Source of the DNA: Acidimicrobiaceae bacterium
GTDB taxonomy: Bacteria; Actinomycetota; Acidimicrobiia; Acidimicrobiales; RAAP-2
Reading direction: 5' to 3'
Length of the DNA stretch: 14,177 nucleotides
Assembly (NCBI GenBank): GCA_030838245.1
Contig: JAUTXB010000035.1
Location: 1 to 14,177, forward strand
Positions within the stretch are counted from its first letter, which is position 1. Each line of letters opens with the position of its first letter. Made by a program: the position numbers and the translations under genes. The notes beneath the pieces were generated by a model. The model was not told the origin of the DNA. It worked only from the letters and a program-made list of their open reading frames with translations, and did not search any database. Of this stretch, positions 6,904-13,702 are shown one piece after another.

Positions 6904-7806
6904 ATGAGCAAGCAACAGCAAGTGGAACTCGACGCCACACTACGGCAGGCGCCATTTGACCAAACGGGCGACGTTGCAGCCTTACGGTCTAGCTTCGAGG
7001 CACTGATGCAGGGGATACCCGTTCCCGGTGACGTCAGAAAAACGGCTACTGCAGTCGGCGGAGTGAATGCAGTTGAGGTGACCGTTGATGGCATCGACCC
7101 CTCTGACGCAATTCTTTACTTCCACGGTGGCGTGTACGCAATAGGGTCAGCTGATTCCTCAGTGCCGCTGGTAGCCGATCTGTCCAGGCGGACCAATGCC
7201 AGGGTCATCAGCGTCGATTACAGGCTTGCGCCCGAGAATCCCTACCCCGCCGCAGTTGAAGACGCAAAGGCGGCTTATCAGGGGTTACTCGCCCAAGGGG
7301 CCGACCCAATGAACATTGCGTTCTCTGGCGAGTCGGCTGGAGGAGGCCTGGCGGTGGCTGCACTACTTGCCGTGAAGAGCGCTGACATGCCAATGCCCTC
7401 AGCGGTCTTCGCAATGTCGCCGTGGGTCGACTTGACCCTGTCGGGCAACACCATCATTAACAAGCAGGAATTCGATCCGACTCTTACGGGGGAGGGCCTC
7501 CGTTGGCGAGTGGGCGACTATGTCGCTGACGGTAGTCCTTCGGACCCATACATCAGCCCGATATTCGCAGATCTACGCGGATTGCCCCCCATGCTGATCC
7601 AGGTGGGCTCTCACGAGATCCTACTCAGCGATGCAGTTCGGCTCGCTGAGCGGGCAGCGAAGGATGATGTGGCAGTCACACTCGAAGTCGTGCCCGGCGT
7701 GCCACACGTATTCCAGGCCTATGCCGCCGTACTCGATGAGGGGGACGCAGCGCTGAATCGAGCGGCATCGTTTTTGACGACACATTTTGCGGCCCCGACC
7801 ACCTAG
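6904..7806 (+). CDS. Alpha/beta hydrolase, HSL (family IV) esterase/lactonase
   Basis: This 300-residue serine hydrolase belongs to the hormone-sensitive-lipase-like family, which cleaves short-chain esters and in some members lactones. The oxyanion motif is in YFHGGVY (HGG at 74-76). VDYRLAPENPYPAAVEDA (104-121) is the family signature. The nucleophile elbow GESAG places Ser144, and His268 lies in GVPHVF. The catalytic acid is probably Glu238 in GSHEILLSD, where classical members have Asp, with Asp243 as an alternative. No signal peptide is visible, so it should be cytoplasmic. ATG 6904 was chosen because GAGGAG (6891-6896) lies seven bases before it; a longer frame from GTG 6868 lacks such a site. 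The sequence resembles the monoterpene epsilon-lactone hydrolase branch, but the substrate is not proven. The cysteine hydrolase gene follows 21 bases later. Confidence 0.92.
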   Translation: MSKQQQVELDATLRQAPFDQTGDVAALRSSFEALMQGIPVPGDVRKTATAVGGVNAVEVTVDGIDPSDAILYFHGGVYAIGSADSSVPLVADLSRRTNARVISVDYRLAPENPYPAAVEDAKAAYQGLLAQGADPMNIAFSGESAGGGLAVAALLAVKSADMPMPSAVFAMSPWVDLTLSGNTIINKQEFDPTLTGEGLRWRVGDYVADGSPSDPYISPIFADLRGLPPMLIQVGSHEILLSDAVRLAERAAKDDVAVTLEVVPGVPHVFQAYAAVLDEGDAALNRAASFLTTHFAAPTT

Positions 7807-7827
7807 CGTTGTTGAGAAAGGATCCAC

Positions 7828-8457
7828 ATGACCAGCGAACCAATTCGAGACCCCCTCGCCGACCCGCTGCTTACTCCCCAGAACGCAGCGTTGGTAGTCA
7901 TCGATTATCAACCGAGCCAGATTCAAACGGTCAGATCGATCGGGCACGACCTGTTGTTGGACAACATCGTGTCGGTAGCCCGCCTCGGGAAGACGTTCGA
8001 TCTGCCCATCGTGCTGTCAACTGTCAACGTCGCGAACGGACAGGGGCCGACCCTCCCCGAACTCAAGGCAGTTCTGGCCGACAATGAAGAGATAGATCGA
8101 ACCACAATCAACTCGTGGGAGGACGTCGAATTCCGACGGGCGATCGAAGCAACCGGGCGCAAGAAGCTCGTCATGGCCGCATTGTGGACGGAGGTATGTC
8201 TCACCTTCCCGACGCTCGACGCTTTACGCGAGGGGTTTGAGGTCTACCCCGTTGTTGATGCTGTCGGAGGGACCTCCCCAGAGGCCCATCGAGCCGGTCT
8301 CGAGCGGATCGCCCGGGCTGGAGCGCAGCCGATCAGCTGGGTGTCATTGGCATGTGAACTTCAGCGGGACTGGGCTCGCGTCGAGACAGTTCCCGACATC
8401 GTCGACATTGTGCTTACTACTCGCCTGTTGCACGAAGGCAACGGTATGGCTGCATGA
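7828..8457 (+). CDS. Isochorismatase-family cysteine hydrolase
   Basis: This 209-residue hydrolase has the isochorismatase-like fold, whose members split C-N or ether bonds (nicotinamidase, N-carbamoylsarcosine amidase, YcaC types). Asp26 in ALVVIDYQ and Cys124 in ALWTEVCL fit two members of the catalytic triad. The basic third residue is probably Arg91 in the segment DRTTINSWED. AALWTEVC and YPVVDAVGGTSPEAH (cis-peptide and lid regions) resemble YcaC-like proteins of unknown substrate. The start has AAAGGA (7817-7822) five bases upstream. The 21-base gap behind the esterase stop points to one operon. A truncated copy of its first codons lies at 5670. The stop overlaps an ATG (ATGA at 8454-8457) that opens a short frame reaching the exporter start. 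Confidence 0.9.
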   Translation: MTSEPIRDPLADPLLTPQNAALVVIDYQPSQIQTVRSIGHDLLLDNIVSVARLGKTFDLPIVLSTVNVANGQGPTLPELKAVLADNEEIDRTTINSWEDVEFRRAIEATGRKKLVMAALWTEVCLTFPTLDALREGFEVYPVVDAVGGTSPEAHRAGLERIARAGAQPISWVSLACELQRDWARVETVPDIVDIVLTTRLLHEGNGMAA

Positions 8458-8522
8458 CCGCAGCACCTCAGCACTACTGCGAAGTCCGAGAGAGCTCCCT
8501 GCATAGACAGAGTATCCGATGA
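8454..8522 (+). CDS. Possible 22-residue bridging ORF
   Basis: This short frame fills exactly the space between the hydrolase and exporter genes. Its ATG overlaps the hydrolase stop (ATGA, 8454-8457). Its TGA overlaps the exporter start (ATGA, 8519-8522). The peptide reads MTAAPQHYCEVRESSLHRQS plus IR and has no recognisable family. The exporter ATG has no good ribosome site, so translation passed along this ORF by re-initiation would explain how it is translated. The arrangement may also be coincidental, since short open frames are frequent in GC-rich DNA. Confidence 0.35.
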   Translation: MTAAPQHYCEVRESSLHRQSIR

Positions 8523-10078
8523 CCACATTGATGACGATGGAGCACGCGGGTGGGGATGGAGCCCCGGCTGATGCGGCCAACTACGGCCGGCGGTGGTGGA
8601 TTCTCGCCGTGCTGGGGATTGCCCAGTTGATGGTCATTCTCGACGGCACCATCGTGAACATTGCGCTCCCGAGCGCTCAGCACGATCTGCACTTCTCCAA
8701 CGCTGATCGTCAGTGGATCGTCACCGCGTACTCACTTGCTTTCGGAAGTCTGCTCCTTCTCGGTGGCCGAATTGGCGACATGATCGGACGCAAGCGGGTG
8801 CTCGTCATTGGCCTGGTCGGCTTCGCTGTGGCGTCAGCCATCGGCGGTGCTTCGGTCAACTTCTCGATGCTCGTCATTGCTCGGACCGTCCAGGGTGCGT
8901 TCGCGGCCCTGCTCGCCCCTTCGGTGCTGGCTCTCTTGACCACCACCTTCACCGATCCGGATGAGCGAGGACGAGCCTTCGGGATCTACGGCGCCCTCGC
9001 CGGCGCGGGCGGCGCGCTGGGGCTCCTCCTCGGCGGCATCCTCACCTCCTACGCCTCGTGGCGATGGACCCTCTTCATCAACCTCGTGTTTGCGGCCAGC
9101 GCCACTATCGGCGCCGTGCTCTGGTTGAAGCGCGACGATGGTGCTGATCACGATCCGTTGGACCTTCCCGGCCTGTTCCTAGTGGCCGGCGGGCTGTTCT
9201 CGCTCGTCTTCGGTTTCTCGCACGCCGAGACCACGGCGTGGAGCAACCCCTTCACGATCGGGTTCCTCGTGGCGGGGGTGGTCCTGCTTGCTGTGTTCGC
9301 CTATTTCGAGACCAGAGCGACCCATCCGCTGCTCCCGCCTCGAGTCGTGCTCAACCGAACGAGGGGCGGATCCAACTTGGCCATGCTATTTGCCAGCGTC
9401 GGGATATTCGGCGTGTTCTTGTTCCTGAGCTACTACTTGCAGGGCACGTTGGGGTTCAGTCCGGTAAAGAGCGGCCTCGCGTTCCTCCCTATGGTGGCCG
9501 CCTTGGCCGCCTCGGCCCAAGTGTCTAACCAGATCCTCTTACCGCGGTTCGGACCCAAGCCGAGCGTGCCAATCGGTTTGCTTGTGTGTGCTGCGGCTCT
9601 GTTCGGACTCCATCTGGTGGGGTTGCACTCTTCCTACGTGAGCCACGTGCTTCCCTATCTCATTGTGTTGGGAATTGGGTTCGGGCTGAGCGTCGCCCCC
9701 GCCTTCAGCACTGGCACCCTCGGCTTGGCACCTCAGGACGCCGGCGTGGGATCGGCCACTCTCAACACAGCGCAACAAGTTGGGGGCTCCATTGGCACGG
9801 CACTGCTCAACACACTGGCCGCCGGTGCTGCCACGTCCTATTTAGTCGGCCGGGCACTGACCCGGGCCAATCTCCAGGCAGCCCAGCTCCATAGCTACAC
9901 GACGGCGTTCCTGTGGTCCTCCTTGATCTTCGTGGCCGGAGCCATCGTGGCCGGCTTGGTACTCCAGCGGGGTGGCCTGACCGAACTCATGTCCGAAAGC
10001 CAGGTTCAGAAGGACGACCCGAAAATGGAGGAACAGCCTCGGGTCCACATTCGCCGCGTACGGATAGCTTGTCGGTGA
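8519..10078 (+). CDS. MFS transporter, DHA2 (EmrB/QacA-type) drug efflux
   Basis: This 519-residue inner-membrane protein has the hydrophobic pattern of a 14-helix DHA2 proton antiporter, which exports drugs and other small lipophilic compounds. ILDGTIVNIALPSAQ (40-54) is the family's first-helix motif, with the conserved Asp-Gly-Thr. GGRIGDMIGRKRVLVIG (82-98) is motif A in the loop after helix 2. GALAGAGGALGLLLGGIL is the antiporter motif C region in helix 5. The length is normal, with a short basic tail after the last helix (~485). The start is uncertain: ATG 8519 has no good ribosome site, and ATGs at 8531 and 8537 are possible. ATG 8519 overlaps the stop of a 22-codon bridging ORF, which favours coupled translation with the hydrolase gene. 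It is probably the last gene of the group and may expel the substrate or product of the preceding enzymes. Confidence 0.93.
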   Translation: MTTLMTMEHAGGDGAPADAANYGRRWWILAVLGIAQLMVILDGTIVNIALPSAQHDLHFSNADRQWIVTAYSLAFGSLLLLGGRIGDMIGRKRVLVIGLVGFAVASAIGGASVNFSMLVIARTVQGAFAALLAPSVLALLTTTFTDPDERGRAFGIYGALAGAGGALGLLLGGILTSYASWRWTLFINLVFAASATIGAVLWLKRDDGADHDPLDLPGLFLVAGGLFSLVFGFSHAETTAWSNPFTIGFLVAGVVLLAVFAYFETRATHPLLPPRVVLNRTRGGSNLAMLFASVGIFGVFLFLSYYLQGTLGFSPVKSGLAFLPMVAALAASAQVSNQILLPRFGPKPSVPIGLLVCAAALFGLHLVGLHSSYVSHVLPYLIVLGIGFGLSVAPAFSTGTLGLAPQDAGVGSATLNTAQQVGGSIGTALLNTLAAGAATSYLVGRALTRANLQAAQLHSYTTAFLWSSLIFVAGAIVAGLVLQRGGLTELMSESQVQKDDPKMEEQPRVHIRRVRIACR

Positions 10079-10397
10079 TTTCTCTTGACCTACCGGTCAG
10101 ACAACAGAGGCTCCGTACGAGGTCGGCGGCGGGCGTTCAGGACCACCTACGGTCGTGATTTCCACGCCTCCATGTAGACGTACAAGCGCTGACCTGCTGG
10201 TTTAGGTCTGCGGCCGGTCGTTTGTGGGCCCTTGCCCTACTCCGTGGAGTTGGAGGGTCAGGGCGTCCGACCGGCGGGCCAACCTCTTTGATTTTCCCCA
10301 ACTACAGACGCGACCGGACGGCTGTGTCCGTGCCGATGAGTTTTGGGTTGCCGAGCCGTCCAATCATCGAGCAATTATGAGACCACAGGAGGTCGAA
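10079..10397. other. Intergenic region between exporter and RibD-like gene
   Basis: I see no family-like coding sequence here. A 27-codon frame begins with a GTG overlapping the exporter stop (GTGA, 10075-10078) and ends at 10158, but it has no supporting features. A near-palindrome lies at 10086-10099. The DHFR-like reading frame stays open back to 10224, but that part lacks family sequence. TTGCCG at 10348-10353 and an AT-rich stretch around 10372-10378 are weak promoter candidates for the reductase. No T-run terminator was found. Confidence 0.4.
10086..10099. promoter_or_regulatory. Inverted repeat, possible TetR-type operator
   Basis: TGACC-TACC-GGTCA has perfect 5-bp arms around four bases. 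It lies eight bases after the exporter stop. Short GACC...GGTC sites are typical of TetR-family operators. There is no tetR gene in the window, and the site lies ~300 bases before the next start, so its role is open. Confidence 0.25.
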
Positions 10398-10997
10398 GTG
10401 TCCGCGTCAGTGCTCTACATGTCGATGTCACTTGACGGGTACATCGCTGGTCCGAATGATGGACCGGACAACCCCGGTGGCGACGACTTCATGCGGCTGC
10501 ATGAGTGGTATGGGTTTGCCTCGGACCCCGGGCCGACCATGGAGTCCACTGATCCATCGGGAATAGGCAAACAATTTCTCGACGAGATCAAAGCGACCGG
10601 CGCGGTCCTCTCCGGTCGCAATACCGTGGAACAAGTCGATCATTGGGGCGGTGATCACCACGACGGCGTCCCAATCTTCGTGCCCAGTCATCGGCCGCCG
10701 GGTCCGTCGGCCGTGACGTATCCATTGGTGACGTACGTAACAGATGGGATCGCCAGCGCGATGGCACAGGCGAAGGCCGCTGCGGGTGGGCGCAATGTGC
10801 TGGTCCACGGCGGGTATACGGCACAGAGCGCGCTCGACGCGGGTGTGCTTGATGAGTTGCAGATTCACCAAGTTCCGGTGCTGTTCGGGGGCGGACGCCG
10901 ACTTTTCGAGGTGTTGCCAGCGAGAATCGAGCTGGAGATCGTTCGAGTGATCGACACTCCATCGGCCACACACATCCGTTACCGTGTCCGCCGCTGA
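10398..10997 (+). CDS. Dihydrofolate reductase family protein (RibD C-terminal domain)
   Basis: This 199-residue protein has the DHFR-like fold of the RibD C-terminal reductase family, cytoplasmic NADPH-dependent reductases of often unknown substrate. Landmarks are VLYMSMSLDGYIAGPNDGPD at the N-terminus, GAVLSGRNTVEQ (the SGR/xxT strand), and GGRNVLVHGGYTAQSALDAG. DELQIHQVPVLFGGGRRLFE is the nucleotide-binding end, and IRYRVRR closes the last strand. GTG 10398 was chosen because AGGAGG (10387-10392) lies five bases upstream and the family sequence begins there. The open frame continues upstream to 10224 but reads unlike the family. It is separated from the exporter by 319 bases, so it is probably its own transcription unit. 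It converges on the minus-strand reductase gene. It is not a true folA: the sequence fits the stand-alone RibD_C group. Confidence 0.88.
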   Translation: MSASVLYMSMSLDGYIAGPNDGPDNPGGDDFMRLHEWYGFASDPGPTMESTDPSGIGKQFLDEIKATGAVLSGRNTVEQVDHWGGDHHDGVPIFVPSHRPPGPSAVTYPLVTYVTDGIASAMAQAKAAAGGRNVLVHGGYTAQSALDAGVLDELQIHQVPVLFGGGRRLFEVLPARIELEIVRVIDTPSATHIRYRVRR

Positions 10998-11036
10998 CTC
11001 GATCGTCAGGGCCTCTTTGGTTGTGGTTGGGCGCTT

Positions 11037-11052
11037 TCAAGTCGAATCTTGA
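11037..11052. terminator. Weak hairpin between convergent genes
   Basis: TCAAG (11037-11041) and CTTGA (11048-11052) flank the six-base loop TCGAAT, in the 59-base gap between two convergent genes. The stem is short and AT-rich, and no T-run follows on either strand, so a terminating role is only suggested by position. Confidence 0.2.
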
Positions 11053-11056
11053 GCTG

Positions 11057-11719
11057 TCACGCTTGCGACTCCTCGGAAGAGAGAAGTTTCGCCAGCTTGT
11101 CGGCACTCAGACCGATGCCGAATACCGGCCCCCCTGGCTGAAGGGCGACGCCACCATCAAGTGACCCGGCGTTTACAGCGTCGAATCCGAGTCGATCGAT
11201 GAGGCGCATCGCAGCGGCGACTGCGTCGGGGTCATTGCCTGCCGCAGCGATGCCGAGCCGATCCGGCGCGCCCCGGGTTCGCCGTCCTTGGTCAAACTTG
11301 AAGTACCCAAGATGGTTGAGGCTCTTGACCACTCGCGCCGACGGGAAATGCTGTTGTACGACGACGCTCGTGCCCATCGGCGCTGTCGCCAGGTCGTCGT
11401 CAATGCCGTCTATCTCCTCCCAATAGTTCATGGCGTCGATGAGGAACTTGCCGTCAAAGAGATCACCTGGAAGGTCGCGGAAGCGGTGCATCGGCACCGC
11501 CAGAACAATCAACTCGGCGTGATGGACGACGTCGGCGGTCGTGGCCGGGTGGGCGCCGGGAGCAAGCACCTCAGCAATGAGTTCGATGCGCTCGACAGCA
11601 CCTGATCCCGAGATGGCGACGTCATAGCCGCCCGCAGCTGCTGCGCGGGCAATGGCGGTGCCGATCTTTCCAGCTCCAACAATGCCCAGGCGCAAATCGA
11701 TGGCCTCATGGCGGGACAC
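11057..11719 (-). CDS. Rossmann reductase of the NADPH:F420 oxidoreductase family
   Basis: This 220-residue cytoplasmic protein has the fold of F420-dependent NADP reductases, which pass hydride between NADPH and the deazaflavin F420. LRLGIVGAGKIGTAIARAAA near the N-terminus is the dinucleotide loop. LIVLAVPMHRFRDLP and LIDAMNYW follow as in the family, then VVKSLNHLGYF near the substrate site. The central section RRTRGAPDRLGIAAAGNDPDA and the DRLGFDAVNAGSLDGG region also match. GTG 11719 was chosen because AAGGA ends six bases upstream; the frame upstream to 11773 overlaps the neighbouring gene. That AAGGA overlaps the TAA stop of the oxidoreductase gene (11730-11732), leaving ten bases between genes, a classic coupled pair. 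It may supply reduced cofactor to the neighbouring flavin/F420-type enzyme. True F420 use is not provable from sequence alone, because some relatives act on other substrates. Confidence 0.85.
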   Translation of the reverse strand: MSRHEAIDLRLGIVGAGKIGTAIARAAAAGGYDVAISGSGAVERIELIAEVLAPGAHPATTADVVHHAELIVLAVPMHRFRDLPGDLFDGKFLIDAMNYWEEIDGIDDDLATAPMGTSVVVQQHFPSARVVKSLNHLGYFKFDQGRRTRGAPDRLGIAAAGNDPDAVAAAMRLIDRLGFDAVNAGSLDGGVALQPGGPVFGIGLSADKLAKLLSSEESQA

Positions 11720-11729
11720 GGGACGATCC

Positions 11730-12815
11730 TTAGATCCCCGACACAGCCTGCGCCCCGACGGAGGTTGGGTCAACAGCAGGTTCGGCCAGGAGTTCCCTCA
11801 CTCGCGGAATCACCTCCCGTCCGTACAGCTCAATGGTCGCCATTTTCTGTTCGTGCGGGACGCGCCCGGTGGCGTAGGCCAGGTCGAATCGGCTGAGCCC
11901 GAGCAGACGAATGACCCATGCGATTTTGGTGGCTACTGTCTCCGGCGACCCCAGATACAGCGAACCCTCGTCTATCTCGGCTTGAAATCGATCCATGGTG
12001 GGACGGGCCCATCCTCGCTCGGCCGCGGCGTTCTCGTATACGTGAGCCCAATGCGGCCACTGGATCTCCGCTGCTTCCTGGTCGGTCCTGGCCACATAAC
12101 CGTGCGAATGCATACCGATGCGCAGTTCCGGATATCCAAACTTGTCGAGCGCACGTCGGTAGAGGTCGACCAACGGTGCGAACCGGGTGGGAGACCCTCC
12201 AATAACGGCCAGCATCAGGGGTAGCCCGTATCGGGCGGCCCGGACCACCGACTGTGGACTGCCTCCGACGCCCACCCAGGTAGGCAGATGCCCTTCCGGC
12301 AGCGGAGGACTGAGAGACTGATTGGTCAGGGGGGACCGGAACTTGCCTGACCAGGTGACGGGTTGCTCCCGCAGCAACTGGGTGAGCAATTCGAGCTTTT
12401 CCTCGAAGATGTCCTCGTAGTCGGCGAGGTCGTACCCGAACAGCGGAAAAGATTCGGTGAGCGAGCCGCGTCCGACGATGAGTTGAGCCCGACCGTTGGA
12501 CACCGCGTCGAGGGTGGCAAATTCGGTGTACACCCGAACCGGGTCTTGGGTACTCAGGACGGTTACGGCTGTGCCAAGCCGGATGCGCTCGGTTCGACCG
12601 GCAATTGCGGCCAGGATCACGTGCCCGGCCGAGTCCATCATGTCAGGGCGGTAGTGCTCGGCGATGTTGAACGAGTCGATGCCGACGGCATCGGCGAGAA
12701 CTGCCTCCTCGACGGTGTTGCGGATGACGACATCGCCGCTGAGTTCGCGGCCCGACTCGTCCACACTGATGGGCACGAACGAATCCAGGCCGAACTCAAT
12801 GTCATTGGTAATCAT
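11730..12815 (-). CDS. Luciferase-like (LLM-class) flavin-dependent oxidoreductase
   Basis: This 361-residue TIM-barrel enzyme belongs to the luciferase-like monooxygenase superfamily, whose members use FMN or F420 to oxidise organic compounds. Typical segments are DAVGIDSFNIAEHYRPD (the early E-H pair), RIRLGTAVTVLSTQDPVRVY, NGRAQLIVGRGS and EKLELLTQLLRE. LPTWVGVGGSPQSVVRAARYGLP is characteristic of the group containing Agrobacterium Atu2307. Near the C-terminus is LYLGSPETVATKIAW. ATG 12815 was chosen because GAGGAA lies about seven bases upstream. An in-frame ATG at 12869 overlaps the stop of a short upstream frame (TGATG) and is an alternative. The gene is divergent from a MarR-type gene across an operator-like repeat and overlaps the ribosome site of the reductase gene. 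The likely role is repressor-controlled oxidation or detoxification of a small molecule. Confidence 0.9.
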   Translation of the reverse strand: MITNDIEFGLDSFVPISVDESGRELSGDVVIRNTVEEAVLADAVGIDSFNIAEHYRPDMMDSAGHVILAAIAGRTERIRLGTAVTVLSTQDPVRVYTEFATLDAVSNGRAQLIVGRGSLTESFPLFGYDLADYEDIFEEKLELLTQLLREQPVTWSGKFRSPLTNQSLSPPLPEGHLPTWVGVGGSPQSVVRAARYGLPLMLAVIGGSPTRFAPLVDLYRRALDKFGYPELRIGMHSHGYVARTDQEAAEIQWPHWAHVYENAAAERGWARPTMDRFQAEIDEGSLYLGSPETVATKIAWVIRLLGLSRFDLAYATGRVPHEQKMATIELYGREVIPRVRELLAEPAVDPTSVGAQAVSGI

Positions 12816-12868
12816 CTCTGTTTCCTCGCTTCCTGTTCTCCGTACCGATTGCTCATTGTCCGGTTCCA

Positions 12869-12961
12869 TCACGGGGTCGCTGGGGTCGCCAGCCCGAAGA
12901 CCTCGGCGAACTGGTCGACCATCAGATCCCTGCCCTTCACCTCGGAAATGACTTCGGCGCC
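12869..12961 (-). pseudogene. Remnant open frame in the oxidoreductase leader
   Basis: A 30-codon frame reads EVISEVKGRDLMVDQFAEVF and then GLATPATP before its stop. The last base of that TGA is the first base of an ATG at 12869 (TGATG), which is in frame with the oxidoreductase. The composition looks like real protein, but the frame has no good start: a TGA precedes it at 12962-12964. A neighbouring frame opens with ATG 12978 and would join it after a one-base shift. It may be a small gene broken by a frameshift, or chance. Confidence 0.25.
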
Positions 12962-12978
12962 TCATTGCTCACGTTCAT
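12937..12978 (-). CDS. Possible 13-residue leader peptide
   Basis: ATG 12978 on the minus strand has GGAGG four bases upstream. It encodes MNVSNEAPKSFPR and then TGA at 12939-12937. It lies in the presumed 5' leader of the oxidoreductase mRNA. It could be a leader peptide or the start of a frameshifted small gene that continues as the frame ending at 12869. Confidence 0.2.
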   Translation of the reverse strand: MNVSNEAPKSFPR

Positions 12979-13015
12979 ATCGCCTCCGCTTCGCGTCTTC
13001 GTACTAAGTCTGTGC

Positions 13016-13051
13016 GTCTACAACTATATTGTAAACAGATCATCATGTCTA
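13016..13051. promoter_or_regulatory. Divergent promoters with MarR/OhrR-like operator
   Basis: TACAA-CTATA-TTGTA (13019-13033) is a perfect 5-bp inverted repeat. It extends with one mismatch to 8-base arms at 13016-13036. It closely resembles the known OhrR operator TACAATT...AATTGTA. On the minus strand, TAGACA (13051 to 13046) and TATAGT (13028 to 13023) are spaced by exactly 17 bases, a good sigma-70-type promoter for the oxidoreductase genes. On the plus strand, TATATT (13025-13030) is a -10 box for the marR gene at 13045, with only a weak -35. The repeat overlaps both -10 boxes, so a bound dimer could block both promoters. GTCTACA is also repeated directly at 13016-13022 and 13047-13053. 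Confidence 0.55.
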
Positions 13052-13662
13052 CAGAGCATCTTACCCACAACGTTTCTCGGCTCAGCTCGTATGATGGGGC
13101 GGTGGATGACATCGCTGGCCACCGTCACGAAATTGGGGATGCTCCGGCCTGCGAGGACGCGTTGGCCGACGACCTCGGATGGGGCTTGGGCATGATCTTT
13201 CGGGCCTATGTCAAGGCGGCCCACGCCGCAGTTGCCGACCTTCCTGGTGGGCCACGGGGCTATCAGGTCCTCTCAGCCGCTGCCCAGGGCACGGTCGCCA
13301 GCCAGCTCGCCCTGGCCCAGCACCTCGGAGTCGACCGTACGGTCATGACGTACCTCCTCGATGACCTCGAAGCGGCGAGATTGATTGAGCGTCGCCCGGA
13401 TCCGGCCGATCGGCGCGCCCGCCGAATCGTCGCCACGGAACAGGGTACAGAGCTCCTCACCAGCCTCAATGACCGCCTCCGGGCAGCGGAGGCCCATCTG
13501 CTTGCCCCACTTGGCACCGAGAAGCGCGATTCATTCCGCGCTGAGGTTCGCTTCCTCGCCACCCAGCTCGATGCCATCGACCCGCCCGACAGCCCCTGCG
13601 ACCTTGTCGATGAGGTGGACGCCGAAATACCCGCTCTTCGCCAGGGTGCTCGATCGCGCTAA
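13045..13662 (+). CDS. MarR-family transcriptional regulator (divergent repressor)
   Basis: This 205-residue winged-helix protein probably represses itself and the divergent oxidoreductase-reductase pair. After a variable N-terminal ~45 residues, the dimerisation helix region reads DLGWGLGMIFRAYVKAA. The HTH lies around VASQLALAQHLGVDRTVMTY, followed by LLDDLEAARLIERRPDPADR and RARRIVATEQG. DPADRRAR is the wing signature of the family. The C-terminal ~80 residues contain long helices. No redox-type Cys is evident near the N-terminus as in OhrR, so peroxide sensing by that mechanism is doubtful despite the OhrR-like operator. ATG 13045 was chosen because it is the first ATG after the TATATT box, which would give a leader of about eight bases without a ribosome site. 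GTG 13012 would place the promoter inside the gene. A short N-terminal uncertainty remains. Confidence 0.86.
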   Translation: MSTEHLTHNVSRLSSYDGAVDDIAGHRHEIGDAPACEDALADDLGWGLGMIFRAYVKAAHAAVADLPGGPRGYQVLSAAAQGTVASQLALAQHLGVDRTVMTYLLDDLEAARLIERRPDPADRRARRIVATEQGTELLTSLNDRLRAAEAHLLAPLGTEKRDSFRAEVRFLATQLDAIDPPDSPCDLVDEVDAEIPALRQGARSR

Positions 13663-13667
13663 GTCAG

Positions 13668-13677
13668 TAGTTAACTA
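13668..13677. repeat. Perfect 10-bp palindrome
   Basis: TAGTTAACTA is a perfect palindrome six bases after the marR stop and AT-rich amid GC-rich DNA. It lies between two convergent genes. It may be a binding site or chance; no T-run terminator accompanies it. Confidence 0.25.
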
Positions 13678-13702
13678 ATGAGTGGGCGTTGCCGTGGAGG
13701 CG

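Noticed and set aside
10244..10275. Possible terminator around the GCCCTACTCC / GGAGT stretch
   Set aside because: The stem has only a two-base loop in its best form and no T-run, so it does not qualify.
10224..10397. Upstream extension of the DHFR-like gene to GTG 10224
   Set aside because: The added 58 residues look unlike the family, while GTG 10398 has AGGAGG at the right distance and begins at the conserved N-terminus.
12363..13007. 214-codon plus-strand frame opposite the LLM oxidoreductase
   Set aside because: It is an antisense shadow running through the oxidoreductase gene and the divergent promoter region, with no motif.
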